Origin: Goniomonas avonlea
Taxonomy: Eukaryota; Cryptophyceae; Goniomonadida; Goniomonadaceae
Length of the DNA stretch: 14,594 bases
Reading direction: 5' to 3'
Assembly (NCBI GenBank): GCA_003573635.1
Contig: QUTJ01031666.1
Span: forward strand, 1 to 14,594
Every line of letters begins with the position of its first letter. The stretch's first letter is position 1. Of the stretch, positions 1-8,480 are shown piece by piece. The position numbers and the translations under genes were made by a program. A model generated the notes under the pieces. That model was given only the letters and a program-made list of their open reading frames with translations. It was not told the DNA's origin and made no database searches.

Positions 1-79
1 CGCTTCGATACATTTCACGTCTTGTTGCCAGTACAACCTGTCCTGCTTGCTCCAACCACCGTTCTCTCCGGAATAAAGA

Positions 80-93
80 CCCCCCCCCCCCCC
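80..93. repeat. Poly-C tract (C14)
   Basis: Fourteen consecutive C residues on the plus strand. Homopolymers of this kind recur in the window, with a longer one at 5574-5596. Exact length is likely to vary and to be error-prone in sequencing. Confidence 0.9.
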
Positions 94-587
94 TTCCTCC
101 GCAGCACCCAAAACAATTCGATGACGCAGAAAGGGCAGGCACAACTCACTGACGCGAGGACCCAGCAAGCGGAAGCATCACCGCCGCCACCTCCGTCTTC
201 CCCGTGACCACAGTCGGCGCCAGGGCCATCGCCGGCGCCCAGTGCTGTGCGCGCGACCGCGTTTTGCAGCATCACTTGGAGGACAGCCGCTCGCTGCGGT
301 GGAGAATGAAATGTGTCGGTTGGCGCTATAAAAGTTAAGTTCATTGGTGGATGTTATGCCCGTGTCAGGAAGTGGAAATCACACCAGCACCCACCAATGC
401 CCTCACAGCCAGTTACACTCTCCCGTGAGTCAGCCAGCAAGGCGAGTGCCATATCCTGCTTGTGCGGCAAATTTCAACCGAAAGATGTCGAGATGGCACA
501 AACACACTAACAATGTCACACTTGCGAGCGTTAACCAAATTCGATCGAGACTTTCAAATTGTCTGGTCGTGCTTAGTTTCGTCGTGC

Positions 588-606
588 CTGGCGTTGTCAA
601 CGCCAG
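588..606. repeat. Perfect hairpin at edge of tandem array
   Basis: The arms CTGGCGTT (588-595) and AACGCCAG (599-606) are perfect inverted repeats around a 3-nt loop. Just upstream, GTCGTGCTTA is the reverse complement of the TAAGCACGAC core of the following direct repeats, so the array is flanked by inverted copies of its own unit. Confidence 0.75.
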
Positions 607-796
607 ACACTCGACAATAAGCACGGCATTAAAGAAAGTCCAGACACTCGACAATAAGCACGACGTTGAACACTCGACAATAAGCACGACGTATACACTC
701 GACAATAAGCACGACGTTAAAGAAAGTCCAGACACTCGACAATAAGCACGACGTTAAACACTCGACAATTTGCACGACGTTAAAGAAAGTTCAGAC
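604..796. repeat. Tandem array, core CACTCGACAATAAGCACGAC, six copies
   Basis: Six copies of a core of about 22 bp (CACTCGACAATAAGCACGAC plus GTT or GTA). Some units carry an extra segment TAAAGAAAGTCCAGA, giving long (about 37 bp) and short (about 25-30 bp) versions. The sixth core has TTTGC in place of TAAGC. The frames it leaves open are repeat translations and I do not call them genes. Confidence 0.9.
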
Positions 797-1124
797 ATGG
801 CCTCTCACTGTCTGAGATCATTCAGAGCGGGTGCTGCCAACAAAGCCAAGGGCTGCACAAACCAGCGTCCAACAAGTGCCGTGAATGACTGATGCCTGGC
901 ACTAACCCTGCCGCTGACAGGTGTCGCGATCCAGAGCAACACAAAGGCGTGCCAGCAACGAGTGCCGTGGGTACGAGGGCACATTCAACAACGCTTCAAT
1001 CAAAACACTCTTTCTCACACCTGCGCAACCGTAAGTGGGGCCACGGCAACCCGGTGCTCGAGCACACGAGCTCGCTTTAACCGTTGCGGCAGAGACTGCA
1101 CAACGGCTGCGGATGACAGCACGC

Positions 1125-1158
1125 ACACCTGTCACAGGTCAGTCACTGTCAGTGACAG
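1125..1158. repeat. Two adjacent palindromes
   Basis: ACCTG-TCA-CAGGT and TCACTG-T-CAGTGA are near-adjacent perfect inverted repeats directly before the 40-bp tandem array. Both share the CACAG/GTGAC vocabulary of that array, which suggests a common origin. Confidence 0.6.
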
Positions 1159-1173
1159 CGTGTAGCCACAGGT

Positions 1174-1318
1174 CACAGTGTCACAACGGTCACAGTGTAT
1201 CACAGCGGTCACGCACAGTGTCACAACGGTCACAGTGTATCACAGCGGTCACGCACAGTGTCACAAGTCACAGTGTATCACAGCGGTCACGCACAGTGTC
1301 ACAACGGTCACAGCGGTC
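1174..1318. repeat. 40-bp period tandem array (about 3.5 copies)
   Basis: Units start at 1174, 1214, 1254 and about 1289, each beginning CACAGTGTCACAA and ending in CACAGCGGTCACG. Each unit is itself a degenerate duplication of a block of about 19 bp (CACAGTGT-CACA-CGGT). The third unit has lost several bases; the fourth decays after CACAGCGGTCGCAG. Noncoding as far as I can see. Confidence 0.9.
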
Positions 1319-1650
1319 GCAGTGTGCACACAGACAGTGCTGCAGTCTGACAGAGTGCAATACAGTGGTCAGTGTGCGTGACACCCGGTCACGCACTACT
1401 GCACGCGCACTGCAGTCCACTGTAACACGCACCGAACACCCAGGCGGCAGTGACGCCAGGCATGACGCCAACGCTTGGCAGGCAGGGCCATTCTCCTCAC
1501 AGCCCTGTGCCACACTTGAGATTCTTCCTCTTCATCTGACCGATCGAACGGGATGGCAGCACTACCAGTCTTAAATAGCTGCTTTAGAATTTGCACGTCC
1601 GGACCTCGGCCGCGAGGAACACACCACAGAGATGACGATGAGATAATAAT

Positions 1651-1746
1651 CTCGATATATGTATCTAGATCTATTATCCATCTCTATATCTCTCTATATC
1701 TCTCTAGATCTATCTATATATCTATCTATATCTCTATCACTCTCTA
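1651..1746. repeat. TATC/TCTC microsatellite
   Basis: An AT-rich, imperfect run of TATCTCTC, TAGATC and TATCTATA motifs, sharply different in composition from its surroundings. It abuts the last open frame of the minus-strand AAA ATPase gene, whose frame stops at 1744-1746 inside the repeat edge. Confidence 0.9.
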
Positions 1747-3048
1747 GAAATATAATATACCGAGATATTCTCGAAGATAGTTTCGCGGCGTACAAGGACA
1801 GTATGGACAAGGGCACGGTGAAACACAACGAGGACAGTAAACGAGTGGATGCACCAAGATGTCAAGGTCCTCCAAGACAACGAGGGATGGTGCCGCGGCT
1901 CGTGCAGCAGCGAACACATCTTTAATCTCCAATCGAAGAGTTCTGGAACGTCGAGTGTCCGAGGCTGTGCTTCCAACATCAGTCGTCACGTACACAAGCG
2001 AGCGAGCATGGGGGAGGAGGGTGATAGAGTGGGCAGCGCACCTGGACACAGTAGCTCTGAGGAGGATAGCCACCAAGTCGGCAATTCGGCTGTCATAGCC
2101 GCGGATCTGAGCACCAGTGAGCGAGAAGGGAGGTGAGTAGGTCACGCACCGAAGGAGGGATGTCTTGCCAACGCCATGGGGACCAACAAGCAGAGTACCA
2201 GATCGCATGCTTAACCCCATCTTCTTACCATTCGTCGTCCCAGTGGCCAAAGCTGGGATACTTGGTCAGTCAAACCAGCATTCACCAAACTGCCGCACAC
2301 CAATGCTCTCAGAAAGATCTTGCAGCAATGAATCCACTGCCCCGAGAATCGGCATTGTGCCTGGGACCCACTTGAATTTGCGAGCCCCTGTTGACGACAC
2401 GCCCTGATCGGGATCTCTCTGGTAGGAGCTGTCACGGTTAAGCGGGACCAGTTTTCGAACGCACAGTGGTGAAAGAGGTATCCTTGCTGACACGACCACC
2501 TTTTCCAGAAGTAGATTCGACCTTTCGCACTTCGCAAACCCATTCGCTGTCGGCCCACACCAAACAGAACGCAGTTCCTGGTGCAATCTACCCTGGTCAG
2601 ACCCAATACAAGTCGATGCGCGACTCACCCAATGGCCATGCATTTGCCTTCGCGCTGCCTTTAAAAACCGAACTCCACAGAGCGTAGGATCCAGCGGATC
2701 CGCTCCTCTAAGGATCCCGAATTCTACCTCGATCGCCACTGGATCCCCGTCATCCAGAGCCACCCCATCGTCAAGAACAAGGGAACGCGCCCCTTGTATA
2801 CACAACGGGTCGCCTTCGGACAGTGACAAAAACTTCATAACCCAAGGGTGAGTTTGCACAATTGATTCGCCAGCTAGAAATTGCCAGGGGGCTGCACGGC
2901 AGCAAACGTGCGAACCGGTGACGTCAGCAGTCCGGGACAGCACGACTAGCTGATACACTCCAATTCCAAGATTTTGCATCATACGTGGTGACACACGGAG
3001 AATGTGGTGAGGGCAAGCGTGCAGCCCACCGCTGTAGCACACCACCAT
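1744..3048 (-). CDS. AAA+ ATPase, AFG2/CDC48 type, N-terminal part (partial or broken)
   Basis: Modelled exons: 3048-2301, 2252-2150 and 2041 to about 1744, with introns of 48 and 108 nt whose phases agree. A further 36-nt in-frame GT-AG intron around codon 140 is possible. Residues 1-200 resemble the substrate-binding N domain of the AFG2/SPATA5-SPATA5L1 group: a block RVSPRMMQNLGIG, a later CRAAPW, then SEGDPLCI. The linker ILGAVDSLLQDL leads to Walker A GPHGVGKTS (residues 273-281) and Walker B SLVVLEDLDIL (336-346). In Walker B the usual Asp-Glu pair reads Glu-Asp (341-342), as if degenerate. After this the frame turns into a Cys/Pro-rich tail and a microsatellite. Sensor 1, the arginine finger and any second ATPase ring, normal for this family, are absent. 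Either a long intron takes the gene past the left edge or the gene is truncated. In other eukaryotes AFG2-type proteins act in pre-60S ribosome maturation; that role here is inference. PEX1/PEX6-type AAA proteins are an alternative. Confidence 0.6.
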
Positions 3049-3186
3049 CGCATTGGATTACCGTTTACCACTAGCTAGACTAATTACGGGTAAGTAGCTC
3101 TGGTGACAATTTATAATTCTCGTCTACGTAGCAGTGCTTGTTCATACCGGAAAGTCAACGTCATTCGGGCGGTTGCCAGAGGAACG
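3049..3186. promoter_or_regulatory. Short shared promoter region between divergent genes
   Basis: 138 bp separate the start codons of the minus-strand AAA gene and the plus-strand dynein intermediate chain gene. I see no canonical TATA box; there is a small palindromic element CTAGCTAG near 3072 and an AT-rich patch (ACAATTTATAATTCT) near 3106. The role as a bidirectional promoter is inferred from position only. Confidence 0.4.
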
Positions 3187-6100
3187 ATGGCTCACCGGGA
3201 GAGAAGAGAGAAGGGGAGCACACGCGACTCAAGGCATGGTCTTGCTGATGCCAGGTCTTCCAAGATCCGCATGTCCGTAACGTGAGTAGCGAAAATGTTG
3301 AGCTTAGGCCGCCGTTGTGTTTAACAGTGGTCCAGGTCGCTGTCGTCGTCGCGGTCCTCTCGAGCGTCCAGATCGTCGCGCCTGGGACAAAGTCGACGCA
3401 CCTTTGCGCAGAGTGAAGCTGTCAGTCATCTAATCACTGAAAAAACAGATCTCTGTTGACCATTCGTCCGACAGGCCAATCAGCCCGCCGTTGTCGTTCG
3501 CGACGCTCAGGGGAACGATGTCACGCCGCTTGGATTGCTGAACTTGAAGCCATCCGTCTTGAAAGGGGCGATGTCAATTGGTTCCAACCAACCCTCTGGT
3601 ATGGTCTCTGGGCAGTTGTCACCCCAGAGCGAATCGAGCGAGTTCCACGAGCGGATGTCCTCAACAAATTTCAGTCGCTCAGGGTTTTCCAGTGGAAGCG
3701 TCACACCGGGTGATGTGAGTCGAGACGCATTCGCTTCTTGTGACGCTGTATTCACCTAAAAGCGCAGGACGGTAGCAACCCTGTCATGGATGAGGGTGAG
3801 GAGGGAGACGAGCCTCCTGTTAAGAAGGAGAAAGTGGTAGGTCATTTCTCCGTCTCGATGCGTTGGATTCTGTGCACATGACCGACGCTCTTACCCACTC
3901 TTCCTTAGATGCCAGAGGAAGATCGTCCAATTCCGACAGAAGCGGATCTCGAAAAGGTCGTTCGCCTCAAATTCGTGGAGACTGAAACCGTGTGGTGGGT
4001 TCAGCCTTGTGAAGGCCCTTGCTTATTTTGTTGACCTTCTAGCCAGGCTCTTGGATTTGCCAGGCTCGCGCGTGGGTGTAGACTACGAAAATGTGGAACA
4101 AGTGAAAAAGAGTAATGAAGAGTACGCCGCGGTGCGCGGCCCTCTGTTACTGCACTGCCTTCCGTTCTCGCTGCGATTCTTCAATTTCCTCGAAATCAGG
4201 TTGCTGGCTTCTGACTGTGAGACACAGAAATTAAAGGCACGCATCGGAAACGACAAGTTTGTCGACCGCGCAATGCAGTCACTCAACGGAGCGAAGAAAA
4301 TGAAAGAGTCGCAGGCTACCCCAGCTCAGATGATTGACGTCGGTTGCACTGCAAGTGAGTCTATGTTCTCCGCAGTCGCCTCCTGACCCGACCTACAGCC
4401 AATTGGGACATCTCTGATTCCCTCGCGGCGCTGGATGTTGACACGTCTGATGCTTGGAATCCCGACGATATTATGCAGCAGCGCAGACAGAAGGAGCAGG
4501 AAGCAGCCGACAAGGTTCGCATCTGCACCGTTCTTAGAAACTGTGTCGGCTATGTTTTTTCTTCTTCTGGGTGTTGGGAGAATTGAGCTAATCGGTGAGA
4601 GGCAGGTTGTGTCTGCAATGGCGTCACACGGAGGAGAGGAGATGTCGGAGAGCGCCACGCAAGCTGAAGGAGTGGAGGGCGTGGAGGGAGGGCAAGCTCG
4701 GGTACCTTTCATGCAAAGCCCCGCGTTTGAGGCAACGCTGCGGTACATGGAGCGGATGGTCACGCAGAATGTGTATCATGACAGGCGAGTGACGTTGACT
4801 TGACGCCCGGTTCAAGCGAATCGCTCATGCTGCCTTGACGCTGACTGGCGAACAGGCAACTGGTGTATCGAAATTTGGAAGTGGAAGCAGGAAGAGTGAG
4901 AGAAGAGGCAACAAACACAGATGATGATGCGGCGCCTGCTGCTGCCACCACGACAGCCGTCCCTGATCGTGCGCCTGCCTTTGATTTCCCACTATAGCAC
5001 CTTGTCCTGCTCCCCCTTTTGGTTTCCAACTCTAGCACACTATCCGCTGCCTTTTTGGTGTGCCTTCAGGTCCACCCCCCCCTCCCCCCTCTCACTTTCA
5101 CGACTAGCACATTTAGTTGCCACTTCCACATGTCAACACTCGCATTCTTTTCCAGACTGAGATAAACCCTCACACTTAGTGGCACGGCCTTCTTCATGGC
5201 TCTTGCTGTCCATTGCTCCTGCTCACTCACACGTCCAATCATAGCCACACAACAACTCGCTCGCTGCCCCGCCCACGCTGCCCTCACCCTGTGTTGGACA
5301 GCGTCCGTGTCGACCACTCCTCCGCCTGCGGAAGTTGCTCCGGGGACGCTGCAGCCGCACTTGCCGCTCAAGGAGGAAATCTTGCCCACTGTCTCACAGC
5401 TGCGCTCTGGCCTGACAAAACTCTGGACGTTTTCCTGTGACATTAGCAAAGGCCGCAACATTAGTGCGACTTGCTGGAACAAGACCAAAAAGGACATTCT
5501 TGCCGTGGCGTACGGCCAGTTTGAGTTTTCGGCACAGCGTGATGGTCTCGTGCTCATTTGGTCCCTCAAGGTGCCCCCCCCCCCCCCCCCCCCCCCACCC
5601 TGGCACACTCGATCACGCCCTCAAAACCTTGCACACCTTGTGACACTGGGGAATACACCTTCTGATCACATCTGAACAATCCCGATGCCGGGCAACGGAA
5701 CAATTCGTGTACCGACGGCAGCGACCAGAACCCGGAGTACCCCGAACGTGTGTACCACCTCAAGTGCGGCGTCACTGCCCTCGACTTCTCCATCAAGTCG
5801 CCCAACCTCCTCGCCGTCGGCTTGTACGACGGCACTGTCGCCATTTTTGATATTAAGAAGGGCGACCTCGTGCCGTCGCTCGAGTGCAGGTCTGCCAAAC
5901 AATCTTTGCCATTGTGTTTGTATGGCTTGATATGGACTTGATATTTGGCATGGCTTAGGATGGCCATACGCGGACCTGCTATGGACTCATGGACTTCTAA
6001 GTTGATGAGGACTTGATGGACTAACACCGGGTGCCAGCCACACAAGCGGCAAGCATAGCGATGCAGTGTGGGAGGTGCGGTGGGTTGACAAGGGCGTGGA

Positions 6101-7766
6101 GAGGGGCGAAATGATTGTATCAATTTCCACCGATGGCCGAGTGACGCAGTGGTCAATTAAGAAGGGCCTCGAGCATACAAGTACGTCAAGCGTAGCACTG
6201 GCCCTCGTCTTGTCTCACTCGCCCTCCCTCAGATTTAATGAAACTGAAGCGAGTCACTGGCTCGGGCAAGTCAGGTCCTACTGGCAAGGGAGAGTGAGTC
6301 GCCGCGCCCCTCTTCTTGCCTCTCTTGTGGCTGACTTGTACGTCCGCAGTGCGTTCATTTCTCGAATGGCGAGCGGGCTGTGCTTCGACTTCAGCCCTGC
6401 GGACTCCAACATCTACCTAGCAGCAACAGAGGATGGAAACATCCACAAATGCTCATGCTCTTACAATGAACAGTACCTCGACAATTACTTCGGCCATGCA
6501 GGACCAGTGTACAAGGTGCGTTGTGTGTTGTCTGTGTTGTGTTTTGTATTGTCTGTGTTTGAGTGTTTGTGTGTTTTGAGTGTGTGCGCGCGCGCTGACG
6601 GTGCTCGGCGAGGAGGTGTTGGAGTGTGTCCCCCCCGCTGCATGCGCTCGTCTGAGCAAGCACCAACACGCATGCTCGCCAGGTCCGCTGGTCGCCGTTC
6701 AACTCCGACGTTTTCCTGTCATGCTCTGCAGACTGGACCATCAAGGCCTGGCAGCAAGACCAGGACACCCCCTTGCTCTCTCTCCAATCCTGCACTGTGC
6801 GTGGCTGCCTTTGCCAGATAGTCCTTGCAGTGTCCGTGTGCTCCGCCGTGCCTGCCTCTGTCTTGGGTCCCCACTTCTCACGATGCAAGCAAGCCCGCGA
6901 GCGAATTGCATTTTCGGCACGCGTGGTTGAGTTAGATCTGACTTGTCCTACTGCCTGCGTTGCGAGGGACTCACGTGCTGTCACAGGACTATGTGGCTGA
7001 CGTCGTCTGGTCGCCCAATGTCTCCACAATGTTTGGTTCTGTCACAGGCGACGGGCGCATCGATATCTGGGACCTCAGCATTTCTTTGTGAGTGACATGA
7101 CTGACCCGCGGAGCCCTCTTGGACTCTGACACACCCATTTGGACTTCAATTGACACTTGGACCGACCACTTTGCTGCTTGACCACCTTGGCTGACACTGA
7201 CCACCTGTTGACTGACGCATGGCGTCTTCGCCGATGCTTGCACCATTTTGACCATTTTGGCAAGCCCACAGCTTTCCCCGACCTCATGTCTTGTCGTTTG
7301 ACACAGTTTGACACACCTGACGCAAAAGCGTCCCCCAACCTCACTCATCCTTTGCCTTGGCAATAACTCAGCGGCTGGTGCAGGCTTGACCCAGTCGTCA
7401 CGTACAAAGTGGATAAGAAGCCATCATCGATCCTGTTCTCGCTCAACTCGCCCGTTGTCATTGTTGGGAGTGACGACGGCTCCGTTGATGTGTACAGACT
7501 GGGAGGCGTCGACACCTCAACGTGCGCCCGCCCTGCCCTTGTTTGCTAGCATGCGTGGCACCCCAGCTTGCGCTGCAGTCTCTCTTGACATGACGTGACC
7601 TGCAGTCTCACTGACAAGAAAGCCCTGCGTCTCACTTGACCTGCCATGACTGGCGTCTCACCCGGCGTTGGGCAGGTACACGCCTCAGGAACAGCACATG
7701 CGGCTGGAGAGAGCACTCGCAGCCAAGGATGCACTCGCAGAGGCAGAGCAGGCCGCCACGCAGTAA
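3187..7766 (+). CDS. DNAI4: Axonemal dynein intermediate chain 4 (WDR78-like), 18 exons
   Basis: Modelled exons: 3187-3276, 3475-3714, 3768-3836, 3909-3994, 4047-4131, 4228-4354, 4399-4514, 4606-4784, 4856-4968, 5302-5570, 5729-5889, 6038-6180, 6233-6293, 6350-6515, 6683-6796, 6987-7087, 7384-7521 and 7676-7766. The joined frame is 782 residues, near the usual length. Family blocks in order are QGNDVTP, ETETVWLLDLP, GNDKFVDRAMQSLNGA, CDISKGRNISATCWNK, GVTALDFSIKSPNLLAVG, SISTDGRVTQWSIKKG, HKCSCSYNEQYLDNYFGH, CSADWTIKAWQQD and DGRIDIWDLSIS. From about residue 385 onward this is a WD-repeat propeller. In animals the protein belongs to the inner-arm dynein f/I1 (IDA f) and helps cilium assembly and beating. 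The Ser/Arg-rich first exon and its donor are the weakest part: a middle exon between 3330 and 3460 is possible. The C-terminal helix (YTPQEQHMRLERALAAKDA) ends in a minisatellite. Confidence 0.92.
4785..4855 (+). other. DNAI4: Non-canonical GC-AG intron in the dynein gene
   Basis: The exon ends GACAG and the intron starts GCGAGTGACG, a normal donor (GTGAGT) with T changed to C at position 2. The acceptor is GAACAG at 4850-4855. This split restores the frame: Arg is completed across the junction and QLVYRNLEVE follows. The only nearby GT donor (4789) would force a frame with an early stop in the next exon. GC-AG introns are a known minor class. Confidence 0.75.
4969..5301 (+). other. DNAI4: 333-nt intron of the dynein gene
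   Basis: Second-longest modelled intron in the window, GTGCGCCTGC to TGTTGGACAG. The frame agrees on both sides (Pro completed at the junction). It is pyrimidine-rich, with C runs around 5073-5088, and I see no gene within it. Open frames that cross it are shadows. Confidence 0.65.
5574..5596 (+). repeat. DNAI4: Poly-C tract (C23) directly after a splice donor
   Basis: Twenty-three consecutive C residues begin three bases after the end of dynein exon 10 (donor GTG at 5571-5573). The intron runs 5571-5728. The tract on the opposite strand is poly-G and explains several spurious glycine- or proline-rich frames. Confidence 0.9.
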
Positions 7767-8016
7767 GGGAGCAGGCCGCCACGCAGCAAGGGAGCAGGCC
7801 GCCACACTCTAAGGCAGCAGGCCTCGATAACGCAGTGCGAGAGCGCGACCAGTCACAGGTCTGCGCCCGTGTGTGTCAGAGAGAGCAGGCCGCCACGCAA
7901 CAAGGGAGCAGGCCGCCGCAGTAAGGGAGCAGGCCGCCACGCAACAAGGGAGCAGGCCGCCACGCAACAAGGGAGCAGGCCGCCGCAGTAAGGGAGCAGG
8001 CCGCCGCACTCTCAGG
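7745..8016 (+). repeat. Minisatellite built from the last codons of the dynein gene
   Basis: Units of about 20-24 bp starting GAGCAGGCCGCCACGCA and ending in either GTAAGG or ACAAGG. Units begin at 7745, 7769 and 7792, and after a diverged interruption (about 7812-7884) more follow up to about 8010. The first unit is the coding end of the modelled dynein frame (EQAATQ, stop TAA 7764-7766). Several units carry GTAAGG, which is both an in-frame stop and a perfect 5' splice-donor sequence. Confidence 0.85.
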
Positions 8017-8309
8017 CAGAGTACAGCAACACGCAACAGTGGATTGACGTGTCGCCGTATGCATGTATCCTTGCTGTCCAAGGGAGGGAGGGGGGGTTCG
8101 GACCAAGTTGGGGATGGTAACCTCGACCTTGATCACCGTTTGTATCACTGGGTAGTTGTAGCTGCGCAGGAGCAATATTCTGTTCTGTGAATACATAAAG
8201 CACATCGAGTTTCATCGGTTGTACGCACTCTGAACACTGAGAGGGTGGAGGAAGAGGGAGCGGGCGGGGGAGGGAGAGGGGGGAGGGATAATCCTCCAAT
8301 TCCTTGCAG
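7767..8309. other. 3' flank or intron between convergent genes, with G-rich tracts
   Basis: No confident gene. After the minisatellite there are G-rich runs at about 8081-8097 and 8240-8287 on the plus strand, each with several separated runs of three or more G. An AATACA hexamer at 8190-8195 is a possible weak polyadenylation signal for the dynein transcript. A short open frame (SNILFCEYIKHIEFHRLYAL, about 8171-8230) looks coding-like but has no partner I can place. Confidence 0.45.
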
Positions 8310-8480
8310 ACAGTTCAGCAGATGCATGACGAAAGTTTTCCAAGAACAGCAACATTCTCAGCGTGTATTGCATTTGCAGCAACAAAACATGCCTCTGCCA
8401 ATCAGATCCTTGTCAGTGATGTGGAGGCCGGACCGTACACGCGCTCTGCCCCCGTGACGACGATCAGTCTGTGGGCATGA
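8310..8480 (+). CDS. Possible unidentified terminal exon
   Basis: After a good acceptor (TTCCTTGCAG, ending 8309) an open frame of 56 codons begins TVQQMHDESFPRTATF and ends TTISLWA with TGA at 8478-8480. Its composition looks protein-like (Ala-rich centre, then LVSDVEAGPYTRS), but I recognise no family and cannot join it in phase to the dynein gene. A second frame of the same exon (stop 8455-8457; contains FQEQQHSQRVLHLQQQ) would be in phase if dynein exon 18 used the GTAAGG donor at 7763 instead of terminating. It overlaps the last 17 bases of the opposing dehydrogenase gene. It may equally be chance. Confidence 0.22.
   Translation, partial: TVQQMHDESFPRTATFSACIAFAATKHASANQILVSDVEAGPYTRSAPVTTISLWA

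Larger units (their letters stand above)
1..1740. other. Repeat-rich stretch without a recognisable gene
   Basis: Open frames here on both strands are short, low in complexity or made of repeats, and none resembles a known family. The stretch holds a C14 tract, a hairpin with a 22-bp-core tandem array (588-796), a 40-bp-period array (1174-1318) and a TATC/TCTC microsatellite (about 1651-1746). A TATAAAA box-like string sits at 327-333, but no coding exon follows it that I can support. The right part could be intron or 3' flank of the minus-strand AAA gene; no AAA motif (sensor 1, arginine finger, second Walker A) is visible on the minus strand here. Confidence 0.6.

Noticed and set aside
327-333. 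TATAAAA as a promoter for a plus-strand gene
   Set aside because: No credible coding exon follows it; such strings are expected by chance.
15-344. Minus-strand 109-residue frame with glycine-rich centre
   Set aside because: It is created by the poly-C tract and Pro/Gly-coding simple sequence, and matches no family.
604-1318. CRISPR-like array
   Set aside because: Repeats are contiguous or separated by repeat-derived sequence rather than unique spacers, and the surroundings are eukaryotic with introns.
1035-1574. Plus-strand 179-residue frame rich in Ser, Gln and Arg
   Set aside because: Most of it is translation of the 40-bp tandem array; length multiples leave several frames open at once.
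5066-5608. Minus-strand 180-residue frame opposite dynein exon 10
   Set aside because: It is the antisense shadow of a well-supported coding exon and begins in the poly-C tract as poly-glycine.
7873-8190. Plus-strand frame over the minisatellite
   Set aside because: Mostly repeat translation (Arg/Gly/Ala/Gln); all frames of the array stay open on one strand or another.
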